Counted from the stretch's first letter, positions 9,033-18,605 are shown. The stretch is DNA of 57,953 nt from Angelakisella sp. (GCA_022794295.1 JAAWEO010000002.1:1-57953), one strand, 5' to 3'. The notes: a model not told the origin generated them from the letters alone. Program-made: numbers and translations.

Positions 9033-10499
9033 ATGAGAGAGTATTCGTTTTGGTTTGTGGTAGGAAGCCAGCTGCTCTACGGCCCGGAGGTGCTGGAGAC
9101 GGTGGCCGCCCGGGCAGCGGAGATGGCCAAGGAGCTTTCCCGGGAGCTGCCTTATCCCCTGGTGTACAAGGTCACTGCCAAGAGCAACCAGGAGATTGCC
9201 CAGGTGGTAAAGGAAGCCAACTACGATGACAGCTGCGCCGGAATCATTACCTGGTGCCACACCTTCAGCCCCTCCAAGATGTGGATCAACGGCCTAGCCG
9301 GACTCCAGAAGCCCTACTGCCACCTGGCCACCCAGTACAACCGGGAGATCCCCAACGAAGAGATCGATATGGACTTTATGAACCTGAACCAGGCCGCCCA
9401 CGGGGACCGGGAACACGGCTTCATCGCCGCCCGGCTGCGGATGCCCCGGAAGGTCATTGCCGGCCACTGGCAGGACAAAACGGTTCGGGAACGCCTGGGG
9501 GATTGGATGAAGGCCGCCATCGGCGCGGCTGTCTCCAGGGAGCTCCGGGTGATGCGCTTCGGGGACAATATGCGGGAGGTGGCTGTCACCGAGGGCGACA
9601 AGGTGGAGGTCCAGACAAAGCTGGGCTGGCAGGTGAACACCTGGGCCGTCGGCGACCTGGTGAAGGAGATGAACGCCGTCACCGAGGCAGAGATCGATGC
9701 CCTGATGGAGACCTACCGGGAGAATTACGACATCGCTACCGATAATCTGGAGGCCATCCGCTACCAGGCCCGGGAGGAGATCGCCATGAAGCGGATGCTG
9801 GACCGGGAGGGCTGCAAGGCCTTTTCCAACACCTTCCAGGATCTGTACGGCATGGAGCAGCTCCCCGGCCTTGCTTCCCAGCACCTGATGGCCCAGGGCT
9901 ACGGCTACGGCGGCGAGGGGGACTGGAAGGTGGCCGCTATGACCGCCATCATGAAGGCCATGGGGGAAAACGGCAACGGCGTTTCCCTTTTTATGGAGGA
10001 CTACACCTACAACCTTGTTCCCGGGGCAGAGTACAGCCTGGGGGCCCATATGCTGGAGGTCTGCCCCTGCTGCGCCGCCGGGCGTCCCCGCATCGAGACC
10101 CATCACCTGGGCATCGGCATGAACGAAAAGGACCCCGCCCGTCTGGTCTTTGAGGGGAAGGCGGGAGACGCCATTGTGGTCAGTCTCATCGATATGGGGG
10201 GACGGCTGCGGCTGATTTGCCAGGACATCCATTGTGTTAAGCCCATCCTGCCCATGCCCAACCTGCCGGTGGCCCGGGTAATGTGGCAGGCGGAGCCCTC
10301 CCTCACCGCCGGGGTGGAGTGCTGGATCACTGCCGGGGGCGCCCACCACACCGTCCTCAGCTACGACGTCACCGCCCAGCAGATGAAGGACTGGTGCGCC
10401 ATGATGGACATTGAGTTTGTCCACATTACAAAGGACACCACGGTGGAAAGCCTGGAGCATGACCTGTTCCTCTCCGACCTGGCCTGGAAACTGAAGTAA
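9033..10499 (+). CDS. araA: L-arabinose isomerase
   Basis: A 488-residue enzyme close to the usual length of about 500. It converts L-arabinose to L-ribulose using a divalent metal. Metal and catalytic residues are seen in SLFMEDYTYN (Glu), LGAHMLEVCP (Glu), ETHHLGIGM (His) and AGGAHHTVLSYD (His), all in the order known for AraA. ATG 9033 follows AGGAGG by 8 bases. It lies between the kinase and araD in the operon. Codon use matches the neighbours. Confidence 0.93.
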   Translation: MREYSFWFVVGSQLLYGPEVLETVAARAAEMAKELSRELPYPLVYKVTAKSNQEIAQVVKEANYDDSCAGIITWCHTFSPSKMWINGLAGLQKPYCHLATQYNREIPNEEIDMDFMNLNQAAHGDREHGFIAARLRMPRKVIAGHWQDKTVRERLGDWMKAAIGAAVSRELRVMRFGDNMREVAVTEGDKVEVQTKLGWQVNTWAVGDLVKEMNAVTEAEIDALMETYRENYDIATDNLEAIRYQAREEIAMKRMLDREGCKAFSNTFQDLYGMEQLPGLASQHLMAQGYGYGGEGDWKVAAMTAIMKAMGENGNGVSLFMEDYTYNLVPGAEYSLGAHMLEVCPCCAAGRPRIETHHLGIGMNEKDPARLVFEGKAGDAIVVSLIDMGGRLRLICQDIHCVKPILPMPNLPVARVMWQAEPSLTAGVECWITAGGAHHTVLSYDVTAQQMKDWCAMMDIEFVHITKDTTVESLEHDLFLSDLAWKLK

Positions 10500-10563
10500 G
10501 AACATAGGGCGCGGTGCTTTTGGAAGGAACGCCGCGCTCCTCTTTGCGAAAGGAGTGGTCACT

Positions 10564-11262
10564 ATGCTGGAAATACTGAAACAGCAGGTACTGGAGGCCA
10601 ACCTCCTCCTGCCGAAGCACGGTCTGGTCACATTTACCTGGGGGAACGTCTCGGGCATCGACCGGGCGCGGGGCCTGATGGTCATCAAGCCCTCCGGGGT
10701 GGAGTACGACGCCATGACCGCCGACGACATGGTGGTGGTGGACCTGGAGACCGGGGAGCGGGCGGAGGGGAAGTGGAAGCCCTCCTCCGACACCGACACC
10801 CACCTGGCCCTCTACCGGGCCTTCCCCGCCCTGGGGGGCATCGTCCACACCCACAGCCGCTGGGCCACCAGCTTCGCCCAGGCGGGGCGGGGTATCCCGG
10901 CCATGGGTACCACCCAGGGGGACTACTTCTATGGGGAGATCCCCTGCACCCGGCAGATGACCCCCGCCGAGATCGCCGGCAGCTACGAGCTGGAGACGGG
11001 GAATGTCATCATCGAGACCTTCCGCCAACGGGGCATCGACCCGGCCCAGGTCCCTGCGGTGCTGGTCCACAGCCACGGGCCCTTCGCCTGGGGCACCGAC
11101 CCCATGAACGCCGTCCACAACGCGGTGGTGCTGGAGGAGGTGGCCTTTATGGACTTCCATGCCCTGATGCTGGAGCCGGGCAAGGGCCCCATGCAGCAGG
11201 AGCTTCTGGATAAGCACTACCTAAGAAAGCACGGCCCCGGGGCCTACTATGGACAGGGCTGA
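10564..11262 (+). CDS. araD: L-ribulose-5-phosphate 4-epimerase
   Basis: A 232-residue class II aldolase-fold enzyme (E. coli AraD has 231). Zinc ligands are seen in IVHTHSRWATSF (two His) and VLVHSHGPFAWG. It converts L-ribulose 5-phosphate to D-xylulose 5-phosphate, which the split transketolase downstream then uses. The ATG at 10564 is preferred over the GTG at 10555, which overlaps the AAAGGAG ribosome site. A GC-rich stem (GCGCGG/CCGCGC) in the 64-base gap after araA may modulate expression. The 3' end is followed directly by the mutarotase gene. Confidence 0.93.
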   Translation: MLEILKQQVLEANLLLPKHGLVTFTWGNVSGIDRARGLMVIKPSGVEYDAMTADDMVVVDLETGERAEGKWKPSSDTDTHLALYRAFPALGGIVHTHSRWATSFAQAGRGIPAMGTTQGDYFYGEIPCTRQMTPAEIAGSYELETGNVIIETFRQRGIDPAQVPAVLVHSHGPFAWGTDPMNAVHNAVVLEEVAFMDFHALMLEPGKGPMQQELLDKHYLRKHGPGAYYGQG

Positions 11263-11275
11263 GGAGGCAGAAAGA

Positions 11276-12289
11276 ATGACCGGAAAACTCTTTGGTAAAA
11301 TGCCTGACAGCACCTTGGTGGAGGAATACACCCTCCGGGACGGGGACCTGTCCTGCAGCATCATCACCTACGGCGGGGCACTGCGCTCTCTCCTTGTTCC
11401 CGACCGGGAGGGGAAGCCGGTGGACATCCTTTTGGGCTTCGATACCCTTGAAGATTATCGGGGGCAGGATAAGTATATCGGGGCCCTGATTGGACGATAC
11501 GCCAACCGCATCGGCGGCAGCCGCTTTATCCTGGGGGGACAGGAGTACCGCCTGGCGGCCAACGAAAGCCCCAATCACCTCCATGGCGGCATGACAGGCT
11601 TTGACAAGCAGGTTTGGACGGTGAAGGCCGCCTCGGACAGCGCCCTGACGCTGGCGCTGCAAAGCCCCGATGGCCAGGAGGGCTACCCGGGAAACCTGGA
11701 GGTTGCCGTAACCTATACCCTCCAAGACAGTGCCCTGTCCATTGATTACCAGGCCGTCAGCGACAGGAGCACCCTCTGCAATCTTACCAACCACGCCTAC
11801 TGGAACCTTTCGGGGCATAACAGCGGAGACATCAAGGAACAGCAGTTCCGGCTGCCCAACAGCCGCTACACGCCGGTGGATGCCGGAGCCATCCCCACCG
11901 GGGCTATCGACCCGGTGGAGGGGACCCCTATGGACCTGCGGCAGCTCCGGCCGCTGGGGGAGCGGGAGTATGACCACAACTGGGCTATCGACAACTGGGA
12001 CGGGACGCTGCGCCTCGCCGCGCAGGCTTTCTCCCCCGGCACTGGCATCGATATGGAGGTACTGACCACTCTGCCGGGCATCCAGTTCTACACCGGCAAT
12101 TTCCTGGATGGCTGTCCCAAGGGCAAGGGCGGGGCGGTCTATCCCCGCCACGGGGCCTTTTGCCTGGAGACACAGTATTATCCAAACTCGCCGAACCTCC
12201 CGGATTTCCCCAGTGCAGCGCTGCCCGCTGGGGAGGTCTGGCGGAGCAAAACCGTATATCGTTTTGGAAAGAAGGACCATTATGACTGA
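11276..12289 (+). CDS. galM: Aldose 1-epimerase (mutarotase)
   Basis: A 337-residue galactose-mutarotase-fold enzyme. Catalytic His in LTNHAYWNLSGH and Glu in FCLETQYYPNSPN are both present, as is the substrate-binding segment NHLHGGMTGFDK. It equilibrates sugar anomers. In an arabinose operon it would supply the anomer that AraA accepts after import of a furanose form. ATG 11276 lies 8 bases after GGAGG; the in-frame ATG at 11249 sits inside araD without a ribosome site. Its stop overlaps the transketolase start by 8 bases. Confidence 0.88.
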   Translation: MTGKLFGKMPDSTLVEEYTLRDGDLSCSIITYGGALRSLLVPDREGKPVDILLGFDTLEDYRGQDKYIGALIGRYANRIGGSRFILGGQEYRLAANESPNHLHGGMTGFDKQVWTVKAASDSALTLALQSPDGQEGYPGNLEVAVTYTLQDSALSIDYQAVSDRSTLCNLTNHAYWNLSGHNSGDIKEQQFRLPNSRYTPVDAGAIPTGAIDPVEGTPMDLRQLRPLGEREYDHNWAIDNWDGTLRLAAQAFSPGTGIDMEVLTTLPGIQFYTGNFLDGCPKGKGGAVYPRHGAFCLETQYYPNSPNLPDFPSAALPAGEVWRSKTVYRFGKKDHYD

Positions 12290-13127
12290 TTCGGAAAGAA
12301 AATTCCTTATGGCTACGGCCTGTAAGGTGCGGCTGGGGATTCTTCAGGGGACTCATGGGGCCAAGTCCGGCCACCCCGGCGGCAGCCTTTCGGCGGCGGA
12401 GCTGTTCACCTACCTGTATTTCAAGGAGCTGCGGATCGACCCTAAGAATCCAAAATGGGAGGACCGGGACCGTTTCGTTCTCTCCAAGGGGCACACCGCG
12501 CCGGGACTCTATGCAGCCCTTGCTTACCGGGGTTTCTTCCCGGAAGAAAGGCTCTCCACGCTACGGCATCTTGACAGCGAACTCCAGGGACATCCCAACA
12601 TGAACACGGTTCCGGGGGTGGATATGTCCACCGGCTCCCTGGGACAGGGGATTTCCGCCGCGGCGGGGATGGCTCTGGCGGCCAAGCGGATGGGGAAGAA
12701 CTGCCGGATCTATGCCTTGCTGGGTGACGGAGAGATCCAGGAGGGCCAGGTATGGGAGGCAATGATGTTCGCCCATCACTATCACTTGGATAACCTCTGC
12801 ACCGTCATTGATAACAACGGCCTTCAGATTGACGGACCGGTGGACCAGGTGATGAGCCCCTATCCCATCGGGGATAAGTTCCGGGCCTTCGGCTGGGAGG
12901 TGGCGGAGATCGACGGCCACGACTTTGACCAGCTGAAGGCGGCCTTTGCTAAGGCCCGGGCTACCAAAGGGGTCCCTACCGGCATCGTGATGAAAACCAT
13001 CAAAGGGAAGGGCGTCAGCTTTATGGAAAACCAAGCGGGATGGCACGGCAAGGCCCCTAATGACCAGGAGTATGAAGCCGCAGTTGCGGAAATAAAGGCC
13101 TGTCTGGCAGAAGTGGAGGCGAGGTAA
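12282..13127 (+). CDS. Transketolase, N-terminal subunit
   Basis: A 281-residue protein equal to the thiamine-diphosphate-binding half of transketolase. It has KSGHPGGSLSAAEL, the TPP motif GDGEIQEGQVWEAM and the downstream DNNGLQIDG. The start at 12282 lies inside the mutarotase gene, giving translational coupling. It pairs with the next gene, which supplies the pyrimidine and C-terminal domains. Split transketolases are common in Clostridia and archaea. In this operon it passes xylulose 5-phosphate into the pentose phosphate pathway. Confidence 0.9.
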   Translation: MTDSERKFLMATACKVRLGILQGTHGAKSGHPGGSLSAAELFTYLYFKELRIDPKNPKWEDRDRFVLSKGHTAPGLYAALAYRGFFPEERLSTLRHLDSELQGHPNMNTVPGVDMSTGSLGQGISAAAGMALAAKRMGKNCRIYALLGDGEIQEGQVWEAMMFAHHYHLDNLCTVIDNNGLQIDGPVDQVMSPYPIGDKFRAFGWEVAEIDGHDFDQLKAAFAKARATKGVPTGIVMKTIKGKGVSFMENQAGWHGKAPNDQEYEAAVAEIKACLAEVEAR

Positions 13128-13128
13128 G

Positions 13129-14064
13129 ATGGCGGATATGAAAAAAACCGCAACCCGGGACAGCTATGGTGCGGCCCTTGCTGAACTGGGGGCAGAACAT
13201 GAGGACCTAATCGTCTTTGACGCCGACCTGGCCGGAGCCACCAAGACCGGTGTTTTCCGCAAGGCCTTTCCCGACCGGCACTTCGACTGCGGTATCGCCG
13301 AAGGAAACATGATGGCGGTGGCTGCCGGGGCGGCGGCCATGGGGCTGGTGCCCTTCGCCTCCTCCTTCGCCATGTTCGCCGCAGGGCGGGCCTTTGAGCA
13401 GATCCGCAACTCCATCGGCTATCCCCGTCTCAATGTCAAGATCGGGGCCACCCACGGCGGCATTTCGGTAGGGGAGGACGGAGCTTCCCACCAATGCTGT
13501 GAGGATTTCGCCCTGATGCGCTCCATCCCGGGGATGGTGGTGCTGTGTCCCTCCGATGATGTGGAGGCAAAGGCGGCGGTGAAGGCGGCCTACGAGTATC
13601 AGGGACCGGTCTACCTCCGCTTCGGTCGCCTGCCCGTTCCGGTGTTCCACAAGGAGGAGGACTTTCGGTTCCGGATCGGCAAGGGGGAAGTGCTGCTGGA
13701 GGGCAGCGATATTGCCATCATCGCCACCGGACTGATGGCATGGGAAGCGCTGGAGGCAGGAAGGCAGCTTCATCAGCAGGGAATTTCCGCCCGGGTCATC
13801 AACCTGTGCACCATTAAGCCCCTGGATGAGGAGCTGATTTTGAGCGCTGCCAGGGAATGCGGAAAGGTCATCACCTGTGAAGAGCATTCTGTCATCGGCG
13901 GCCTGGGAGAGGCGGTAAGCTCCCTTCTCAGCGAACAGTGCCCAGTTCCGGTTCGCCGCATCGGGGTCAACGACCAATTTGGACATTCCGGCCCCGCCCA
14001 GGAGCTGCTGCGGCAGTTTGGGCTTTCGGCAGAGCACATTATTGAGGTGGCAAGGAGCTTTTGA
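13129..14064 (+). CDS. Transketolase, C-terminal subunit
   Basis: A 311-residue protein with the transketolase pyrimidine domain (FDCGIAEGNMMAVAAG, where the Glu activates the cofactor; GATHGGISVGEDGASHQ) and the C-terminal domain (CEEHSVIGGLGEAV). It completes the enzyme started by the preceding gene, one base upstream. It is the last gene of the arabinose operon, with a strong terminator about 160 bases later. Confidence 0.9.
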   Translation: MADMKKTATRDSYGAALAELGAEHEDLIVFDADLAGATKTGVFRKAFPDRHFDCGIAEGNMMAVAAGAAAMGLVPFASSFAMFAAGRAFEQIRNSIGYPRLNVKIGATHGGISVGEDGASHQCCEDFALMRSIPGMVVLCPSDDVEAKAAVKAAYEYQGPVYLRFGRLPVPVFHKEEDFRFRIGKGEVLLEGSDIAIIATGLMAWEALEAGRQLHQQGISARVINLCTIKPLDEELILSAARECGKVITCEEHSVIGGLGEAVSSLLSEQCPVPVRRIGVNDQFGHSGPAQELLRQFGLSAEHIIEVARSF

Positions 14065-14224
14065 GGGAACGCAGCGCCAAGCGAACAGCTGCACCGTTCT
14101 AAAAATCCGTAAAAGCCAGGAATTGCTCTCCGCAAAGGCAAATCTGCGCCCTCATCAATAAAGGAAAGAATATCACAGAAAGACTTTGCATTGTTCTTTT
14201 TGCATGACCGGGTTTTACCCTATC

Positions 14225-14263
14225 GCCTCCCTGTAGCTTTGCTACAGGGAGGCTGTTTTCATT
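14225..14263 (+). terminator. Rho-independent terminator of the arabinose operon
   Basis: A perfect 13-bp stem (14225-14237 with 14241-14253) has a 3-base TTT loop and is followed by TGTTTTCATTTT. It ends the transcript that starts at 2.6 kb. Confidence 0.85.
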
Positions 14264-14999
14264 TTATGTTGAAATTTCCACAGATAAAGCAGTGGGAGCT
14301 TTAAGTCGGCTTTCTTGTGAGAAACAAAAACAAGTGCTTAGTATATAATAGCCGCCAACATCGAAAAGGTTTTGTTATACACGCTCCAGTTGAAATTAAT
14401 TTTATTTAGGAGAAAAATAGAGCCGCAGCAAATGCAAGAGCTGATACAGAAGTAATAAACAATCATGGATGAACGTCATAAGATTTTCTTGAGTTTGGCT
14501 GAAAAGCAGGGAGTTATTATCTATAAAGATGCGGAAGCAAAATGGAAGGTGTCACAGGCCGCTGCTATTTTAAGCCTTCGGGATATGGTCAAACAGGGTA
14601 TGCTGCTCAAAGAAAAAGTGCAGTAAGAAGCAGAAATATCGTATTGCGGGGTGATATTTTATGAGCCGTGCAGGGTGACCACCAAATGACCACCAGCGAG
14701 CTCAAAAATCCAGATAATTGGGATAATAGCGCTATATATTGGCCTTGTATATTATCAAGTACCACGATATATAGTACAAGCCACCATCACCCCATCGAGT
14801 GGGAGTGAGTTTCCAGTCTCTGTCGATTGGCTTTTTAAGCGATTCTACAAACTTCCAATCCCTCTTTTGATAACCATTTGATAATACCTCCGTGAGGATA
14901 AAACATTCTCCCGCACAGGTGGCAGCCGGGCCCGGAGTGATTTCCTCTGGCAACACGCTGGCAACAAGTCCATATTAGGAAGCCCACCAATAAAACAGA
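14264..14999. other. AT-rich gene-poor segment, likely decayed insert
   Basis: This stretch is clearly AT-richer than both flanks and holds no long convincing gene. One short open frame (14465-14626) is listed separately. Other short frames on both strands lack ribosome sites or family signs. The base composition and lack of function suggest remnant transferred DNA. Confidence 0.5.
14465..14626 (+). CDS. Small hypothetical protein or gene fragment (53 aa)
   Basis: A 53-residue frame starts MDERHKIFLSLAEKQG and ends KQGMLLKEKVQ. It is mostly helical by composition and could be the end of a winged-helix regulator, but I do not recognise it. The ribosome site is poor. It lies in the AT-rich remnant segment after the arabinose terminator, so it may be a fragment rather than a gene. 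Confidence 0.3.
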   Translation: MDERHKIFLSLAEKQGVIIYKDAEAKWKVSQAAAILSLRDMVKQGMLLKEKVQ

Positions 15000-15038
15000 A
15001 AAAGTGCCGGGGTGCGGTGACAGCACTCCGGCACTTTT
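15000..15038 (-). terminator. Terminator after the XRE-cupin regulator
   Basis: An 11-bp stem (15000-15010 with 15028-15038), extended inward by GGTGC/GCACT, is flanked by A-runs and T-runs, so it can work in both directions. It lies 20 bases after the stop of the minus-strand regulator. Confidence 0.75.
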
Positions 15039-15057
15039 CTGTAGTGTAGGATGTCCA

Positions 15058-15669
15058 CTAAAAAGATGGCGGTGTAATAGCGAAAATGACCTGGGTGGTG
15101 ATTCCGGTGCGATTATGCCAGGCGTGGCGGGAGCCCGCCGGGATGCGGACACTGTCCCCGGGAGTCATGGTCAGGGTGTGCCCCTCCAGCTCCAGCTCCA
15201 CCGATTCCCCGGAAAGCATGTAAGCCACCTCCTCGCCGGCATGGCTGCCAATATCTCGAAAGGAGCTGAGGTACGGGGGGATGACCATAATACAAAACTC
15301 GATGTCGCCCTTGGTATCAGGGGTCAGCAGCTCGTACTGGACCTCCGGCTCGTTTTTGGAGCCGATGGTTCGCCGCTCCTCCGGATGGACCACCAGGCTT
15401 TCCATGGGCCGCTCCTGAAAAAAGGTGTACAGCGGTACCTCCAGTACCTGGGCGATGGCCCTCAGCGTGTTAATGGAGGGGTTCGCCTGCTTATTTTCAA
15501 TCTGACTGAGCATGGAGGGGGTGATGCCTGCCAGGGTAGCCACCTTCCGGATGGACAGCCCTTTCTCCCCCCGAATGCTTTGTATCATTTTCCCCAGATT
15601 CAATTCCTCCAAAATAACGCCCTCCAAATACAGCCCCGGCTTCGCCGCCGTAAAAAAGGGCTGCTTCAT
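15058..15669 (-). CDS. XRE-family regulator with C-terminal cupin domain
   Basis: A regulator of up to 203 residues. Residues about 28-80 form an XRE helix-turn-helix (LSIRKVATLAGITPSMLSQI), and residues 110-200 a cupin sensor (HAGEEVAYMLSGESVELELEG, GDSVRIPAGSRHAWHN). Such proteins often control amino-acid or polyamine catabolism. Here it follows the D-serine dehydratase gene but is separated by a terminator and has its own TATAAT box near 15740, so it is probably autonomously expressed and controls the upstream D-amino-acid unit. The start is uncertain: the ATG at 15669 has no clear ribosome site, and a start nearer the helix-turn-helix is possible. Confidence 0.8.
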   Translation of the reverse strand: MKQPFFTAAKPGLYLEGVILEELNLGKMIQSIRGEKGLSIRKVATLAGITPSMLSQIENKQANPSINTLRAIAQVLEVPLYTFFQERPMESLVVHPEERRTIGSKNEPEVQYELLTPDTKGDIEFCIMVIPPYLSSFRDIGSHAGEEVAYMLSGESVELELEGHTLTMTPGDSVRIPAGSRHAWHNRTGITTQVIFAITPPSF

Positions 15670-15780
15670 TGTACTTTTCTGTATAAAAAGCCGCAGATCT
15701 CCTGTTTTTAAGCGATCCTATGAGCTGCAAAGCCTATTCATTATACCATAGGTTTAGAAAAAGGGAAAGCCTCTTTTGGC

Positions 15781-15816
15781 AAAAAAAGGCCCCGGGCAGC
15801 GAACACTGTCCGGGGC
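15781..15816 (-). terminator. Terminator after the D-serine dehydratase gene
   Basis: On the minus strand an 11-bp GC-rich stem (15806-15816 with 15789-15799) is followed by seven T. It closes the deacylase-permease-dehydratase transcript before the regulator gene. Confidence 0.75.
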
Positions 15817-15833
15817 ATCAAGGAAACAAATCT

Positions 15834-17204
15834 TTAGGCTTCGATCAGGGCCTTCCCCTTGGCATAGTAGCGGTCCATTTCGTCCGGGGGGACCATGCTG
15901 CCGCCGGTTGCCCAAACCAGCTGTGTGCTTTGGGACAGCTGGGCGGGGGCAATGCTGTTTTGGGCAAGGTAGCCGGAAAAGACAGGGGATTTAGCCAGCA
16001 GCACCGGGCCGTACATTCCGGCTAAGGCACTGGGTTCCAGCCGCAAGCCCTGGGTGTCGGTCAGCTGGGCAAGCATCCGGTACATCCGCTGGTCCTCCAG
16101 GCTGTAGCAGCCGCTGAGGAAGGGGGACAGAACCCGGCCCACAAAGCTGGAGGCCCTTCCAACCGCAAGGCCGTCGGCGATCGTCTTGTTGTCGATCCCC
16201 AGGTCCTGGACGCAGATCTCGCTGTTCAGGCCGGTAGCCAGCCCCAAAAGCATACAGCAGGAATGGGTCGGCTCAGCGAAAAAGCAGTGCGCAGCATCGC
16301 CAAACACCAGCTTGATCCCAAAAGCGACGCCGCCAGGGCCTCCGCCTACCCCGCAGGGGAGGTAGACAAAGAGGGGATGCTCCTTGTCCACAGCGACACC
16401 GGCCTCCTCCAGCTGTTTCTTCAGCCGGAGGGCGGCTACCGAGTAGCCTAAAAATAGGGTCTGGGAGTTCTCGTCATCCACAAAGTGACAGTAGGGGTTT
16501 CCCTCGGCCTCTTTCCGGCCCTGAGCAACGGCCACACTGTAATCGGAGGGGTACTCCATTACCGTAACGCCCTTGCTTCGGAGCAAATCCTTCTTCCACT
16601 GCCGGGCATCGGCGGACATATGGACAGTGACCTGGAACCCCAGCTTGGCGCTCATGATGCCAATGGACAACCCCAGGTTACCGGTGGAGCCCACAGCAAT
16701 GGAATACTTGGAGAACAATTCGTGGAAGGGAGGGGTATCAAAGACACGGTAGGGGTCGCCCTTCCGAAGAAGACCGTGCTCCAGGGCAATGTCCTCGGCA
16801 GTTTTCAGCACCTCGTAAATGCCGCCCCGGGCTTTAATCGAGCCGGAGATAGGCAGGTGGCTGTCCAGCTTCACCAAAAGGTTTCCGGGGATGGCGGTGC
16901 CTGCCTCCTCCTCCAGCAGCTTTTTCATGGCGGGGATAGCCTGCACCGGGGATTCCAGTATACCGCCGTAGGCCTGGGTCTCTGGGAAAACAGTCTGGAA
17001 GTAGTCGGCAAACCGCTCCAGCCGGTCACTGGCATCCTGGATATCCGCCATGGTCAGGGGACATCCGGCAAGGGCCGTGGCGGTGGGCTTTTTGGCCGGA
17101 TTGGCCCAGGTTACCTCCTTCAAGGCACCAATGTCCTCCAGAATGGGAAATTGCACAATCCATTCCGCCAATGTTCTTCCACAAATCTGCAAATTTAAAT
17201 CCAT
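15834..17204 (-). CDS. dsdA: D-serine ammonia-lyase (D-serine dehydratase)
   Basis: A 456-residue fold-type II PLP enzyme that converts D-serine to pyruvate and ammonia. The PLP lysine is in HLPISGSIKARGG near residue 118, and the phosphate-binding loop is VGSTGNLGLSIG. A Gly-rich stretch PCGVGGGPGG lies near residue 285. Length fits the DsdA family (about 440). It follows the GntP-type permease after 48 bases and comes third in the leftward unit. With the deacylase and permease it forms a route from N-acyl-D-amino acids to pyruvate. Confidence 0.9.
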   Translation of the reverse strand: MDLNLQICGRTLAEWIVQFPILEDIGALKEVTWANPAKKPTATALAGCPLTMADIQDASDRLERFADYFQTVFPETQAYGGILESPVQAIPAMKKLLEEEAGTAIPGNLLVKLDSHLPISGSIKARGGIYEVLKTAEDIALEHGLLRKGDPYRVFDTPPFHELFSKYSIAVGSTGNLGLSIGIMSAKLGFQVTVHMSADARQWKKDLLRSKGVTVMEYPSDYSVAVAQGRKEAEGNPYCHFVDDENSQTLFLGYSVAALRLKKQLEEAGVAVDKEHPLFVYLPCGVGGGPGGVAFGIKLVFGDAAHCFFAEPTHSCCMLLGLATGLNSEICVQDLGIDNKTIADGLAVGRASSFVGRVLSPFLSGCYSLEDQRMYRMLAQLTDTQGLRLEPSALAGMYGPVLLAKSPVFSGYLAQNSIAPAQLSQSTQLVWATGGSMVPPDEMDRYYAKGKALIEA

Positions 17205-17252
17205 AGCAAAAGATCCTTTTTCTTCATTTTGGGATACAGATAGAGGGACTCT

Positions 17253-18605
17253 TTAGAACATCCCAGGCAGAACGCCGGAGAAGGCGTTGAGCACGGCAAG
17301 GATGACCATACCGATGATGCCGGAGAGGATGCAGGGGACGGTGGTGGTCATCAGGCAGTCCCTGGTGTTCAGACCGTTGTAGGTGGAGGGGAACCAGAAG
17401 GTGACATCGGTGGGGAAGGTGGCACTATGGGCGCCCAGGCAGACGGACAGACCGGCGATGATCGGGGAGAGGCCGGCGGCCACGCATACAGGCCCCGCAA
17501 TGGCGATAGAGGTAAGCATGGCGGCTGTGGCGGAACCAACAGCGGCACGGATGCAGAAGGCAAGCAGGAAGCCCAGGAGGATGACCGGCATATTGGTGGC
17601 AGACATGATCTCCACCAGGTCGGCGCTCATGGTGGTGGCACCCAGCATGGCGGCAAAGCACCCGCCGGCACCAACGATCAGCAGGATGTTGCCCACCCGG
17701 TTGGCGGATTCATCGATGAAGCCCATCACGGTCTTGCCGGGCATATATTTCCTCAGGGTAAAGCCGGTGACCAGCATGGCGATAAAGAGGGCAATGTTGG
17801 AGTTCCCGAAGAAGTTTACCACAGTGTAGACAGGGCCTTCCTTGACAAAGATGGAGAAGATAGAAGCGAAAACGATCAGGGCGATGGGGAAGATCACCAG
17901 CAGGAAGCTTTTCAGGGCAGAGGGCTTGCTGGGGTCAGGGGCCAGCAGGTCGTCGTCTGCAAGGATCTCCTGCATCCCATCGTGGATGGCCTTCTTCTCC
18001 TCGGCGGAGGCTACCAGGTTGGCGTACACCCAGCCAATGAGCAGGGAGGCGGGGAGGCAGACCACCAGGCCCCAAATGATGAACCAGCCGATATTGGCTC
18101 CGGCTTGGCCGGCAACAGCCAGAGGGCCGGGGGTGGGGGCGACACAGCTGTGGGTCAGCATCAGCCCGGTAAAAATGGCGATGACATAGGCCTTCATATG
18201 TTTTTTGCTGATTTTTTGCAGGGCGACCACCAGGGGGGCGGTCATGATGTAAGCGCAGCCGAAGTAGATGGGGATGGAGAGGATAAAGCCCACCAGGTTC
18301 AGGGCCAGCAGATCATTCTTTTTGCCAAAGAGGCGGACCATCCCCTTGGCTAACTCCTCGGTGGCGCCGGATTCGCCCAAAAAGTCGCCGAAGATACTGC
18401 CGAACACGATCAGCAAGCCGATGCTTGTCATCATGTTGCCAAAACCGGCAGGAAGTGTGCCAAGGACATCGTTCACCGGCATACCCACCATAAGGCCAAA
18501 GATAATGGCGGCAGTAAAGAGGCCGACCGAGGGGGTGACCTTAAACTTGATCAGGGCGATAAGAAGGATAACAAAGATAATCAAAAAAGCAATCAGCGGA
18601 GACAT
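17253..18605 (-). CDS. GntP-family permease, probable D-serine/D-amino-acid transporter
   Basis: A 450-residue polytopic membrane protein of the GntP/DsdX family, with about twelve hydrophobic segments over the whole length. Family-like stretches include MTSIGLLIVFGSIFGDFLGESGATEE (residues 60-85) and the C-terminal GLSVCLGAHSATFPTDVTF. Members carry gluconate, related hydroxyacids or D-serine (DsdX). Position between a D-aminoacylase and DsdA favours D-serine or an N-acyl form of it. ATG 18605 follows a GGGAGG site. One short repeat element lies in the 99-base gap upstream. Confidence 0.85.
   Translation of the reverse strand: MSPLIAFLIIFVILLIALIKFKVTPSVGLFTAAIIFGLMVGMPVNDVLGTLPAGFGNMMTSIGLLIVFGSIFGDFLGESGATEELAKGMVRLFGKKNDLLALNLVGFILSIPIYFGCAYIMTAPLVVALQKISKKHMKAYVIAIFTGLMLTHSCVAPTPGPLAVAGQAGANIGWFIIWGLVVCLPASLLIGWVYANLVASAEEKKAIHDGMQEILADDDLLAPDPSKPSALKSFLLVIFPIALIVFASIFSIFVKEGPVYTVVNFFGNSNIALFIAMLVTGFTLRKYMPGKTVMGFIDESANRVGNILLIVGAGGCFAAMLGATTMSADLVEIMSATNMPVILLGFLLAFCIRAAVGSATAAMLTSIAIAGPVCVAAGLSPIIAGLSVCLGAHSATFPTDVTFWFPSTYNGLNTRDCLMTTTVPCILSGIIGMVILAVLNAFSGVLPGMF

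Noticed and set aside
14732..14956. Minus-strand 74-residue frame with many aromatic residues
   Set aside because: No ribosome site, no recognised family, and it lies in the AT-rich remnant stretch.
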